From NCBI RefSeq assembly GCF_042433915.1, contig NZ_JBHLUN010000005.1, positions 186,001 to 250,000 of the forward strand: DNA of 64,000 nt, read 5' to 3'. The stretch's first letter is position 1, and the number at the start of each line of letters is the position of its first letter. This DNA is from Roseomonas elaeocarpi (GTDB lineage Bacteria > Pseudomonadota > Alphaproteobacteria > Acetobacterales > Acetobacteraceae). Positions 25,247 to 32,746 of this stretch are shown in pieces. The translations under genes were made by a program, and so were the position numbers. The notes below the pieces were generated by a model. It searched no databases. It saw only the letters and a list, made by a program, of their open reading frames with translations, and was not told where the DNA came from.

Positions 25247-25513
25247 ATGCCGATCACCTTCGACCCCGCCAAGGACGCCAAGAACCTCGCGGTTCACAAG
25301 GTCTCTCTGGCGTTCGGCGCTCTCGTCCTCGCGGACGCGGTGGGGGTGGTGGAAGACGAGCGGCAGAACTACGGCGAGACCCGGATGAAGGCGTTCGCCG
25401 AAGTTGGCGGTCTGTGGTGGGCCTGTGTGTTTACGGTCCGTGGCGACGAGACCCGGATCATCTCAGTTCACCGCGTGAAGGAGAGGGAGGCTAGGCGATG
25501 GTTGCAAGAGTGA
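25247..25513 (+). CDS. brnT: BrnT-family toxin (RNase fold)
   Basis: 88 residues with BrnT features: FDPAKDAKNLAVHKVSL near the N-terminus, ERQNYGETRMKAFAEV in the middle, TRIISVHRVKEREARRW at the C-terminus. BrnT is a RelE-like ribonuclease that stalls translation. ATG 25247 is preferred over the in-frame GTG at 25241. It overlaps the antitoxin gene by 16 bases. Confidence 0.8.
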   Translation: MPITFDPAKDAKNLAVHKVSLAFGALVLADAVGVVEDERQNYGETRMKAFAEVGGLWWACVFTVRGDETRIISVHRVKEREARRWLQE

Positions 25514-25884
25514 GGCGGCCGATCATCTCGGCAGAAGAGCGTGCGCGGCTCATGGAGGGCGTTGACTGGAGCGGCGTTCACGCCCTGACGGACGCGGAAA
25601 TCGAAGCGGGCCGCCGCGCCGACCCGGATGCAGTGCCGCCGATGACGGATGAGGAAATCGGCTTTGCAAAGGGCGCAGGCGTTCGCGTGATTCGGCAGCG
25701 GTTGGCGCTATCGCAGGTGATGTTCTCGCGCACCTTCCGCATCCCCCTCGGCACTCTGCGGGATTGGGAGCAAGGCGTGTCCACGCCCGATGCAACGGCT
25801 CGGACTTACCTTCTGGTGATCCAAAACGACCCGAAGGCTGTGCGTGAGGCACTCAATGGGAGAGACGAGGCTGTCGAGGCATAG
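25498..25884 (+). CDS. HTH antitoxin partner of BrnT
   Basis: 128 residues. The second half is an XRE-type helix-turn-helix (VIRQRLALSQVMFSRTFRI, then PLGTLRDWEQG). This differs from the canonical BrnA (ribbon-helix-helix), so the pair is a hybrid toxin-antitoxin module. The gene overlaps the toxin by 16 bases and should bind the paired dyads 25189-25236 for autoregulation. A pair of this kind stabilises mobile DNA and can act in phage exclusion. Confidence 0.75.
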   Translation: MVARVRRPIISAEERARLMEGVDWSGVHALTDAEIEAGRRADPDAVPPMTDEEIGFAKGAGVRVIRQRLALSQVMFSRTFRIPLGTLRDWEQGVSTPDATARTYLLVIQNDPKAVREALNGRDEAVEA

Positions 25885-25913
25885 CCGCCGCAGACTTCGA
25901 AATGATGGGGTCG

Positions 25914-25938
25914 GCGGAGGTGCTGCCGTGTCCTCCGC
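25914..25938. terminator. Possible bidirectional terminator hairpin
   Basis: GCGGAGG (25914-25920) and CCTCCGC (25932-25938) form a 7-bp stem with an 11-base loop between the convergent antitoxin gene and the TM-coiled-coil gene. There is no T-run, so it is a weak candidate. Confidence 0.3.
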
Positions 25939-25952
25939 TGGCCGCAAGGCGT

Positions 25953-26471
25953 TTACTCCGCTGGCACCTTGCGGCCGTCGATCTTCACGCTCAGCCGCTC
26001 CACCTGACCGCTCAGCATCTTCAGCGTGGCGCTCATCTCGGGCACCAGGGTGGAGAGCTGGTCCATCTTCCCCTCCAACTTCGTCATGCCGGCCGCCAAG
26101 CGGGTCTCGATCGCCCGCACCTCGTCGCGGCTGGCGGTCTCCTTCATGCCGGCATCGAAGCGCATCTGCAGGGCAGCCAGCGCACCAGCGGTGGCGTTCT
26201 GCGCGTCATGACGGGACTTGCTCTCCTTCTCGATCGCCGTGGAGAGCTTGAGGTCACCGGTCTCGCGCGCGACCGCCACCTCCTTCTTGATGGCGTCAGT
26301 CGCGGTTTCCAGGCGGGTCGCGATGGTGCTGATCTTTGCATCCACCGCCGCGTCGCGCTTCTCGGTCTGGTTCCGGTTCCAGGTGTAGACGGCCCAGGAC
26401 GCAACGAAGGCGCCGACCACGAGCGAACCGGTCGGGAAGAGGATGGCAAGCCAGAGGGGAATTTCCGTCAC
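25953..26471 (-). CDS. Membrane-anchored coiled-coil phage protein
   Basis: 172 residues: one TM segment (WLAILFPTGSLVVGAFVASW) followed by a very long helix (about 40-165) of coiled-coil type. The GTG start at 26471 overlaps the upstream gene's TGA as GTGA, so the pair is coupled. It is a counterpart of 7126-7542 in shape and position. The role is presumably lysis accessory (spanin- or anti-holin-like). Confidence 0.6.
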   Translation of the reverse strand: MTEIPLWLAILFPTGSLVVGAFVASWAVYTWNRNQTEKRDAAVDAKISTIATRLETATDAIKKEVAVARETGDLKLSTAIEKESKSRHDAQNATAGALAALQMRFDAGMKETASRDEVRAIETRLAAGMTKLEGKMDQLSTLVPEMSATLKMLSGQVERLSVKIDGRKVPAE

Positions 26472-26908
26472 TCCAGTTCCTCCCGGTTGATCCATTGGAT
26501 GACGGCGAGGTAGCAGCCGAGGCCGCCGCAGATGTTCCAGATGGCGACGCCAGAGACGAGATGGGCCGCCAGCCCGCTGATGAGCATCACGCCGCCCCAG
26601 ACGAACCAGACAGCACCGCTGACGAAGGCAATCGGCAGCCGGACCGCCAGTCGCTTGTCGAAGAGCGTCCAGAGCAGTGCCACCGCGTCGGCCATCATGA
26701 CGCTGCCGACCTGGCTCTCCTCCAGCCAAGTGTCGCGGAGCAAGACGTAGAGGGGCGAGGCGTCCATCAGGTCGCGCGACGCCAGCATGGTGACGGCAGA
26801 CAGCGCGGCGTAGAGCGAGAACGCCGCCATGAACATCCAGGGGTCCCGGTAGATCATGGCCCGGAGCGTCTCGGGCGGGGCGACCTTCAGGGCATCACGG
26901 AGAGGCAT
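26468..26908 (-). CDS. Putative holin-like 4-TM membrane protein
   Basis: 146 residues with about four TM segments (FMAAFSLYAALSAVTML, and later FVSGAVWFVWGGVMLISGL and IWNICGGLGCYLAVIQW). The start at 26908 has GGAGG five bases upstream, a strong ribosome site. It is translationally coupled to the TM-coiled-coil gene. It is the counterpart in size and position of 7544-7951. Confidence 0.6.
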   Translation of the reverse strand: MPLRDALKVAPPETLRAMIYRDPWMFMAAFSLYAALSAVTMLASRDLMDASPLYVLLRDTWLEESQVGSVMMADAVALLWTLFDKRLAVRLPIAFVSGAVWFVWGGVMLISGLAAHLVSGVAIWNICGGLGCYLAVIQWINREELE

Positions 26909-27072
26909 CGTTCCTCCGTATGCCATGGACCACGCCCCAGCCGTCGTGGAGCGCAGAGGCCGCGCATTGCCGCAGCCCTGAGAAGATCATGGCAAGTGCC
27001 TTTCAGTTTTTTCGGAGAACGGTACGCTAAGGTACAAAGCAGGGGTGTGAGCCCGCGGCTTAGGAGTGCGCG

Positions 27073-27849
27073 ATGATCGTGAGTGAGACGGACTTTCGAG
27101 TGTCAGTCAGAGCGACCCGCGAGTTCCGGGACATGCTCCGCGACAACAGGATTTTCACTGACGATCGTCTCGGTCAGGATCGCTGGGCACACGAGCCGGT
27201 AGTGACGTTCAACAAGGACTGTGAAATAGAGCCTTACACCGGTTTTTTCCGCGGCGAGGCGCTGTGCTCATTTGGAGCTTTCAGCTACTCTTGGACGCCT
27301 GTCCCCCCACGCTTTACCGCTGGACGTTATTGTTCAATTGCTGGTGGCGTTCGCTTTCCTGGTGCTGAGCACCCGGTTGGTGCGCTCAGCACAAGTCCTG
27401 TTTTCTACGATCGTAAAGCAAGCTTCGTGGCGGCGGCCATGGAAGACATGGGGTACGGCTCACCCTGGGGAAAAATGCCCTTCAAGGACAAGCCGTTCCC
27501 CAGCATTGGCAATGATGTATGGTTGACGGCGGAGGCTGCTCTCGGCCCTGGTGTACACGTCGGCAACGGAACCGTCGTCATGCGAGCTGCGATGGTTACC
27601 CGCAGCTTGCCTGCTTATCGTTTGGCAGGAGGCATGCCGGCAACGGCCGATAAGCTACGCTTCGATGGTGATCTGGGCGACAGATTACTTGCCACTGAAT
27701 GGTGGCAGTACTCTCCCGCTGATCTGAAAACCCTACCAGTGGCGAACCCGACGGCCTTTGTTGAAGCCTGGGAAGGTCTCAACACGAAGCCGGACCCGTG
27801 GACTCCTCCCAAGCTCAGGGTTTGGGCAGAAGTGCAGAGGATTGCTTAG
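27073..27849 (+). CDS. CatB-like left-handed beta-helix acetyltransferase
   Basis: 258 residues. Hexapeptide repeats and the typical end segment IGNDVWLTAEAALGPGVHVG, then RLAGGMPA, identify a CatB/xenobiotic acetyltransferase relative; the catalytic-type His is in GAEHPV. These enzymes O-acetylate antibiotics or surface sugars. The ribosome site is TAGGAG, 7 bases before ATG. It is on the plus strand in a minus-strand prophage, near a glycosyltransferase-like gene, so acetylation of lipopolysaccharide (serotype change) is a plausible role. Confidence 0.8.
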   Translation: MIVSETDFRVSVRATREFRDMLRDNRIFTDDRLGQDRWAHEPVVTFNKDCEIEPYTGFFRGEALCSFGAFSYSWTPVPPRFTAGRYCSIAGGVRFPGAEHPVGALSTSPVFYDRKASFVAAAMEDMGYGSPWGKMPFKDKPFPSIGNDVWLTAEAALGPGVHVGNGTVVMRAAMVTRSLPAYRLAGGMPATADKLRFDGDLGDRLLATEWWQYSPADLKTLPVANPTAFVEAWEGLNTKPDPWTPPKLRVWAEVQRIA

Positions 27850-28160
27850 AACGGCAAGGTGAGCAGCGTAGCTCCGGGAGTGGGCTACTCCGCGAAAACG
27901 GCGTCCTGGAGCGCACCTGCTGCAGCCACCACTTGGCGGTGTCTCCGTTGAACACAGGGCGCCTGGAACTCAAGCGAAGCTCCGAGGGCATCCAGTCGTC
28001 TCACGCATGTTGAGCTCGACCCTCCTGCAGCGACACATCACATCGGCAACGTCTCACTATTTCGTGATCGGACCCTTCCCCAGTTCGTTAGCGAACTGTA
28101 CCCTATCGGACAAAGGTCACTCGGCGAAGGGGTGACGTCTCGCGATGGGTGGGAAGGGTT
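27850..28160. other. Intergenic stretch with an inverted repeat
   Basis: About 310 bases without a convincing gene between the acetyltransferase and the next cargo gene. It contains a perfect inverted repeat, CAGTTCG-TTAG-CGAACTG (28081-28098). No T-run follows, so it is more likely a protein-binding site than a terminator. Otherwise I see nothing in it. Confidence 0.4.
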
Positions 28161-28406
28161 ATGGGCAGCAGCTGGAGACCGGTCGAAGACCCAGAGGCAA
28201 ATTTTAGTCAGGAAAGTGGAGTGACCACCCACACCTACCGAGGTGTCGCGATCCTTCACCGCCCTGAGTGGGAGCCAATGGCATACCAACTTTTGCTCCC
28301 AGGTCATCCTCAAGACCACCAGAGATTCCTGCTACTAGAAGTGGCGAAAGAAATCATTGATGCCTGGATGGCCAATCTCGAGCCGATGAGCTTGCGCCGC
28401 GGCTAG
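28161..28406 (+). CDS. Small hypothetical protein
   Basis: 81 residues with no recognised family (MGSSWRPVEDPEAN..., later TYRGVAILHRPEWEPMAYQLL). ATG 28161 has GGAAGGG directly upstream; the ORF can start 12 bases earlier at GTG. It precedes the TPR-glycosyltransferase gene by 108 bases on the same strand. Confidence 0.45.
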   Translation: MGSSWRPVEDPEANFSQESGVTTHTYRGVAILHRPEWEPMAYQLLLPGHPQDHQRFLLLEVAKEIIDAWMANLEPMSLRRG

Positions 28407-28514
28407 CGCCATCTACGGCACCAACATCGCTTGGTGCCTCACACCTCCAAAGAACATGGCGCGGGTTTCCGAGCCGCTCGGGTGGTTTATCCCGTCTCTC
28501 GCAGAGTGCGATGA

Positions 28515-30758
28515 ATGCTGAAGCAGCAGAACGAGGTCGGACCTTCTCGCGACCATGAAAACACTCGGCGCTCAGAAGTGGATTGGGCGCAATCCATCAA
28601 GCAGAGCTTGTCGGAAAATCGCTTCGATGTGGCTCAGCAGGTAATCACCGAGGCAACGTCCCAGTACCCTCAATCCCTGTCGCTCGCTATTCTTCGCGCC
28701 CAAGCCACCAACATGCGCCATCCATCGAGCGAGGAGCGCCTACTCAACTGGGAGAGCGCAGTTGCGTTGGCGCCCACACATGAAGGGGCCCTTCTCGGCA
28801 GATGCTTGGCTCTGGTCCACCTTGAAAAACTAGAAGAGGCTGAGCAAGAGTTTCATCGAATTCTCGATTTGTACCCTGACAGTGACATAGCGGCAAACCA
28901 CTACGCTCATTTCTTGGAACGCTATCTTCGTGTGGAAGAGGCTATAGCATTCGCGAGGAAGTTCCTTGAAAATTCGCGGTCCGCTGAGCGACTTGTCATT
29001 TTCGTTGTTCGTGTTCTCTCTAGCTTCCACCGGTATAGGGAGATTCGCGACATTCTTGCACTCCCGGCCTGCATTGGATTTTCGAAGCTCAAGCAGGCGC
29101 AGGTTAGAAACGACCAGCTCACGGCTGACTGGACCGCAGCGGAAGTCCGGTGGGTGGCTGCGTCTGCATCGCAGCACGGTGAAGGTGCTGACGGTTCACC
29201 TGCGGGCAAGGTAAAGTTCGTGTATAACCTTTTCCATGCCAGAGAATACATGGCAGCGCACTACGGCGCCCTGGCATTGGTGGGCGAATATCCTGAAGAT
29301 CATGACGTTCTGCGGGCCAGTGTTGAGGCATTCAGTCGCCCCAGCGGTGACTATCGCTTGGCCATGCATTATTTCGCGGATCGCGTGTTGATCCAGCATC
29401 CCAAGGATGCGGTTGCGCAGCTCGCGACATTGAAGTTCCTCTCTCGCCCCACCCAGCATCGGTATCTCGAGCAGCGCATTCGCGAGTTGCTCGAGAGAGA
29501 TCCTGGCTCTGCTTTGGCGATGGCAGCCCTGATCTGCATCTTGGAACTCACGGAGCGCTCTCCCGAGGCCCGAGCCTTGGTTCAGCGCATAGCATGTGGC
29601 GAGTTCTCGAGCCTTCCCGATGACTTCGTCGCGTTCTGTAAGGTTCGGCATGCCCGTATGGCCCAAGGGCTGGGCTCCGGCGAGATGCAGGCCCTGACTG
29701 CCGAATTTCCCGCAGTAGCCGACCTGCTCGATACCTCAGAGCTCCCGCTGGCTGCTCCTCGGATCGTAGATTACCCGAAACAACCACGTGTCGCTGTTTG
29801 CATCTCCGGGCAGCTGCGTGGGTACCAGGAGGCTTGGCCACACCTGAAGCGGAATGTCATCGATCCCCTCGGTGCGGACGTCTTCGTCAGCACTTGGAAC
29901 ATGGTTGGTGCAACAAGCCTTGGTGCTTATGACCTGGTTGACAGAGTTCTGCCGCGGTCGTTCCTCGATGGACTGCCAAAGAGCCTCGCGCATCTACCAG
30001 AATTCAGAAGCAAGTTTCCGGAAACTGCTCGCCTTATCACTGAGGATACAGAGGTGTCGGCCGCTGGTTTGGCCGCCGAATTGGGCGCGAAAGCCTGCGA
30101 TGTAGAAGACGCGGGCGGCTTTGTTGAAAAGATGCAGCACCTCAAGGTATCCGGATCTCGCATCAATCCTTGCCGCATGGTGTACAAGGTGTGGCGCTGC
30201 AATAATCTAGCGCAGCAGCATTCCAAAGATGAGGGGGTGCCATATGACTTGGTCTTCCGCGTTCGCCCCGATCTTCTAATCGATGGGATCGACCTTGCGG
30301 ATGTTCTTCATGGAACTAAAGATAGAAGCAAGATTGCATTCTCTTTCTTCAAATCTCTCTTGTTCGATGATCAATTCGCCGCCGGCTCGCCTGAGGCCAT
30401 GAACCAATATGCTGGAATTTGGCCGGCAATCGAAAAGGCGGGCACGAACGAGTACCTGCCTTGGCTTCGGGGGTCTTGGAGCGAATTGTTGCTCCGGAAC
30501 CACTTGCTGGCCGCGGGCATGTCATTCCACGAACTGTCGTTCTATCGCTCGAGGCTGTGCCAGAGAAAGCCGAAGTGGGACGGCTTGGCGCGGGCGGCAA
30601 TTGCCGACACCGCAAACCTTGGCGCTGACCGACAGATGGGGGTGTCTGCAGTTAAGTCTTACCTGAACAGCATGGCTGCGGAATTGAGCTTTTCAGAGCT
30701 TCCTACGCACCGGCAATTGTTAGCTGAGATCAGCTCCTTGGCGGGGAGCACGGGCTGA
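28515..30758 (+). CDS. TPR protein with C-terminal glycosyltransferase-like domain
   Basis: 747 residues. The first about 400 are TPR-like helical repeats (for example EGALLGRCLALVHLEKLEEAEQEF). A second domain begins near residue 425 with VAVCISGQLRGYQEAWPHL and continues with ADVFVSTWN, FRVRPDLLIDG and LRGSWSELLLRNHLL, the pattern of a glycosyltransferase-like family often found in capsule and O-antigen loci. The catalytic acid cannot be pinned. The gene is AT-richer than the prophage (28 G+C in bases 28861-28920), so it is a recent insert. A role in modifying host surface sugar is inferred. Confidence 0.7.
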   Translation: MLKQQNEVGPSRDHENTRRSEVDWAQSIKQSLSENRFDVAQQVITEATSQYPQSLSLAILRAQATNMRHPSSEERLLNWESAVALAPTHEGALLGRCLALVHLEKLEEAEQEFHRILDLYPDSDIAANHYAHFLERYLRVEEAIAFARKFLENSRSAERLVIFVVRVLSSFHRYREIRDILALPACIGFSKLKQAQVRNDQLTADWTAAEVRWVAASASQHGEGADGSPAGKVKFVYNLFHAREYMAAHYGALALVGEYPEDHDVLRASVEAFSRPSGDYRLAMHYFADRVLIQHPKDAVAQLATLKFLSRPTQHRYLEQRIRELLERDPGSALAMAALICILELTERSPEARALVQRIACGEFSSLPDDFVAFCKVRHARMAQGLGSGEMQALTAEFPAVADLLDTSELPLAAPRIVDYPKQPRVAVCISGQLRGYQEAWPHLKRNVIDPLGADVFVSTWNMVGATSLGAYDLVDRVLPRSFLDGLPKSLAHLPEFRSKFPETARLITEDTEVSAAGLAAELGAKACDVEDAGGFVEKMQHLKVSGSRINPCRMVYKVWRCNNLAQQHSKDEGVPYDLVFRVRPDLLIDGIDLADVLHGTKDRSKIAFSFFKSLLFDDQFAAGSPEAMNQYAGIWPAIEKAGTNEYLPWLRGSWSELLLRNHLLAAGMSFHELSFYRSRLCQRKPKWDGLARAAIADTANLGADRQMGVSAVKSYLNSMAAELSFSELPTHRQLLAEISSLAGSTG

Positions 30759-30900
30759 TCAGGCGGATGTAGCGAACTGCTCGCCAGCACCACCCCTCAC
30801 TATGACGGATGCTCACCTAAACTGTCATGCAAATCTGCGTCTGCAATGAGCAGCAGCAGCTCTTCCAAAAGGCGTCGAGATCTGAATTCCCTTCTGCCAC

Positions 30901-31353
30901 TTACCGGCTAAGTGGCGGTAGGGCGGACCAGTAACCTCTTCGCGCCATTTCTAACTCCCGCGAGTCGGGAGTTTCTTCTGCCATCTCATGGACAAAGCCG
31001 CCGATATCGACAGCCGTATCGATGAGGTCATACTTCTTTGCAACAAAGCTTAGCGCAGCTCGCATCACATCGTCATGATCCCAGTGCGACGGAACCTGCT
31101 CGGCCCAAGCTAGACCGCTCAGAAGGCCGATGTTCTTGCCGATGAAGGTCGGCAGTTCATCGGCACGAGGATTGATGCGCTCTTGCGGCCCATGGATGGC
31201 GGCCTTGCGGCAGACCGTCTCGGCACCGGCTTGCCCCATCCACGGTTCGTACAGACGGTCTGGAATCAAGCTACCCAGAACTCTTCGAGGATCGCGGCCG
31301 CCAGTCTCCCGCAGGAAGGCTACAGCATGGTCGAAGATTTCCTGCGGGGTCAT
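30901..31353 (-). CDS. Hypothetical protein
   Basis: 150 residues, mixed helix, no recognised motif (MTPQEIFDHAVAFLRETGG at the start, GWHA-free). The start at 31353 follows from the first Met with a good downstream frame; the extension to 31461 is Arg-rich and unlikely. It lies just after the tail-fibre genes on the same strand, so it may be prophage-encoded. Confidence 0.55.
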   Translation of the reverse strand: MTPQEIFDHAVAFLRETGGRDPRRVLGSLIPDRLYEPWMGQAGAETVCRKAAIHGPQERINPRADELPTFIGKNIGLLSGLAWAEQVPSHWDHDDVMRAALSFVAKKYDLIDTAVDIGGFVHEMAEETPDSRELEMARRGYWSALPPLSR

Positions 31354-31393
31354 GACCGCGAGATAACGACCCCACACGCCGTTCGAAAGACAT

Positions 31394-31882
31394 TCAACCA
31401 GATGTTGATGCGGTGCTTGAGACGCCGAGCGACGTTTCCACGTCCGGCGTTTCGGCCGCATCGCTGGCCTGCCCCCGCAGCTCGGCCACCTGCGCCTGCA
31501 GCTGCTCGATTTGCGCCTTGGCCGCTTCGAAGGACGTGCTGGCCTGGCTTAGCGCCTCGGTGAGCGAGCCGACCATGGCAGCCTGGGCATCCCGCTCGCC
31601 GGTGATTGCCTCGACCTGCGCCTGCAGCGCGGCCACTTGGTCGTTCAGCACCTGCACCTGCTGCAGGGCATCAGCGCCGGCCTTGTCCATCAGCGGCGCC
31701 AGGGCGTCGAGGTCGACGTGCATCGGATCGCCGACGCGGGGCGGGCGCGGATCGTCGTCGCCGGCGGCCACGGGGTACACGCGGCGGGTAGCGTAGGAGG
31801 CGCCCTCCAGCTGGCCTGTGAGGCTCCAGCGGAGCAGCAGTTCGTAGGGGTGGTCGACGTAGGCCGGGGCGGTTTCGCTCAT
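31394..31882 (-). CDS. Coiled-coil phage protein after the tail fibres
   Basis: 162 residues. The N-terminal part has HPYELLLRWSLTGQLEGASY, and the C-terminal about 80 residues are a long coiled coil (QVQVLNDQVAALQAQVEAIT and onward) with an acidic Ser/Thr tail. Position behind the fibre genes suggests a fibre-associated or assembly protein; no family is recognised. It is the last clear gene of the tail operon. Confidence 0.6.
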   Translation of the reverse strand: MSETAPAYVDHPYELLLRWSLTGQLEGASYATRRVYPVAAGDDDPRPPRVGDPMHVDLDALAPLMDKAGADALQQVQVLNDQVAALQAQVEAITGERDAQAAMVGSLTEALSQASTSFEAAKAQIEQLQAQVAELRGQASDAAETPDVETSLGVSSTASTSG

Positions 31883-31896
31883 CGAGGTTCTCCTGG

Positions 31897-32730
31897 TTAC
31901 GAGACGATGGTGCCGTCAGTGAAGCGCCAGTTGGTGCCGTCACTGGTGGCAAGGCGGTTGCTGCGATCGGAGATGCGCAGGGTGTGGCTGGCGAAGGCCG
32001 CGACGTCGGGCAGGGTCGCGAAGGTGTAGGCGCGCAGCATCACCGGATTGGCGAACTCCCAGCCCGCCGTGCCCTGGTTGGTGAACTTGCCGCCCACGTT
32101 GGTGTCGGCGCCGCCCGACCCAATGGTGGGCTTCGCGCCGGTGATGGCCTGCCCGATCAGCAGGCTGTTCACACCCGAGGCCGTGGCGGTGATGAACAGC
32201 CCCCGTGCGCCGCCGGGGCGGATGTCGACCGCGCCCGTGCCCTTCGAGGCGAGCGCCAGGCCGATGTTGGTATCCGTGCCCACGGGCGTGATGCTGACGC
32301 CCGCTCCGGCCACCCCGCCATAGAGCTCGATGCCATTCACCGCACCGGCGGGGATGCGGGCGCGGTGGATGCCGCCCGTGAAGTTGCTCTGCAGTGCCGT
32401 CCAGTTGGCGATCACCGCCGTGGCAGCCGCGAGGGCCGTCACGTCGGCCTTGCTGGTGTCGCGCGGGTGGCTGTGATCGGCGCGCGAGAACGCAGCCAGG
32501 GTGCCTGCCGCGCCGGCATCGCTAGGCGCGGAGGGAACAGCGTCGGAGGCTGCCGGCACGGCGATGCCACCGGTGACCGATGCCACGATGGCCGCGACGA
32601 GCGCCGCCTTGGTGAAGCGGCGTATCTTCAGCTTGTTGCTGTCCGCTGCGTCCTTCCAGGTGATGATGAAGGTGTCGTCGTCGGCCATCGCCGAAACGAT
32701 GTCCTTCGCGGAAAGGTAGACGTCCGCCAT
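31897..32730 (-). CDS. Phage tail-fibre-related structural protein
   Basis: 277 residues. It contains FSRADHSHPRDTSKADVTAL, the DHSHP motif recurrent in phage tail fibres, and a beta-rich C-terminal region (TLRISDRSNRLATSDGTNWRF). The start at 32730 has AAGGAG 9 bases upstream. It lies 17 bases after the large fibre gene. Confidence 0.65.
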   Translation of the reverse strand: MADVYLSAKDIVSAMADDDTFIITWKDAADSNKLKIRRFTKAALVAAIVASVTGGIAVPAASDAVPSAPSDAGAAGTLAAFSRADHSHPRDTSKADVTALAAATAVIANWTALQSNFTGGIHRARIPAGAVNGIELYGGVAGAGVSITPVGTDTNIGLALASKGTGAVDIRPGGARGLFITATASGVNSLLIGQAITGAKPTIGSGGADTNVGGKFTNQGTAGWEFANPVMLRAYTFATLPDVAAFASHTLRISDRSNRLATSDGTNWRFTDGTIVS

Positions 32731-32746
32731 GGCGGGGCTCCTTGGG

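Noticed and set aside
28081..28098. LexA-type box in the inverted repeat
   Set aside because: The spacing is GTTC-N6-GAAC, an inverted arrangement. The alphaproteobacterial LexA box is a direct repeat with N7.
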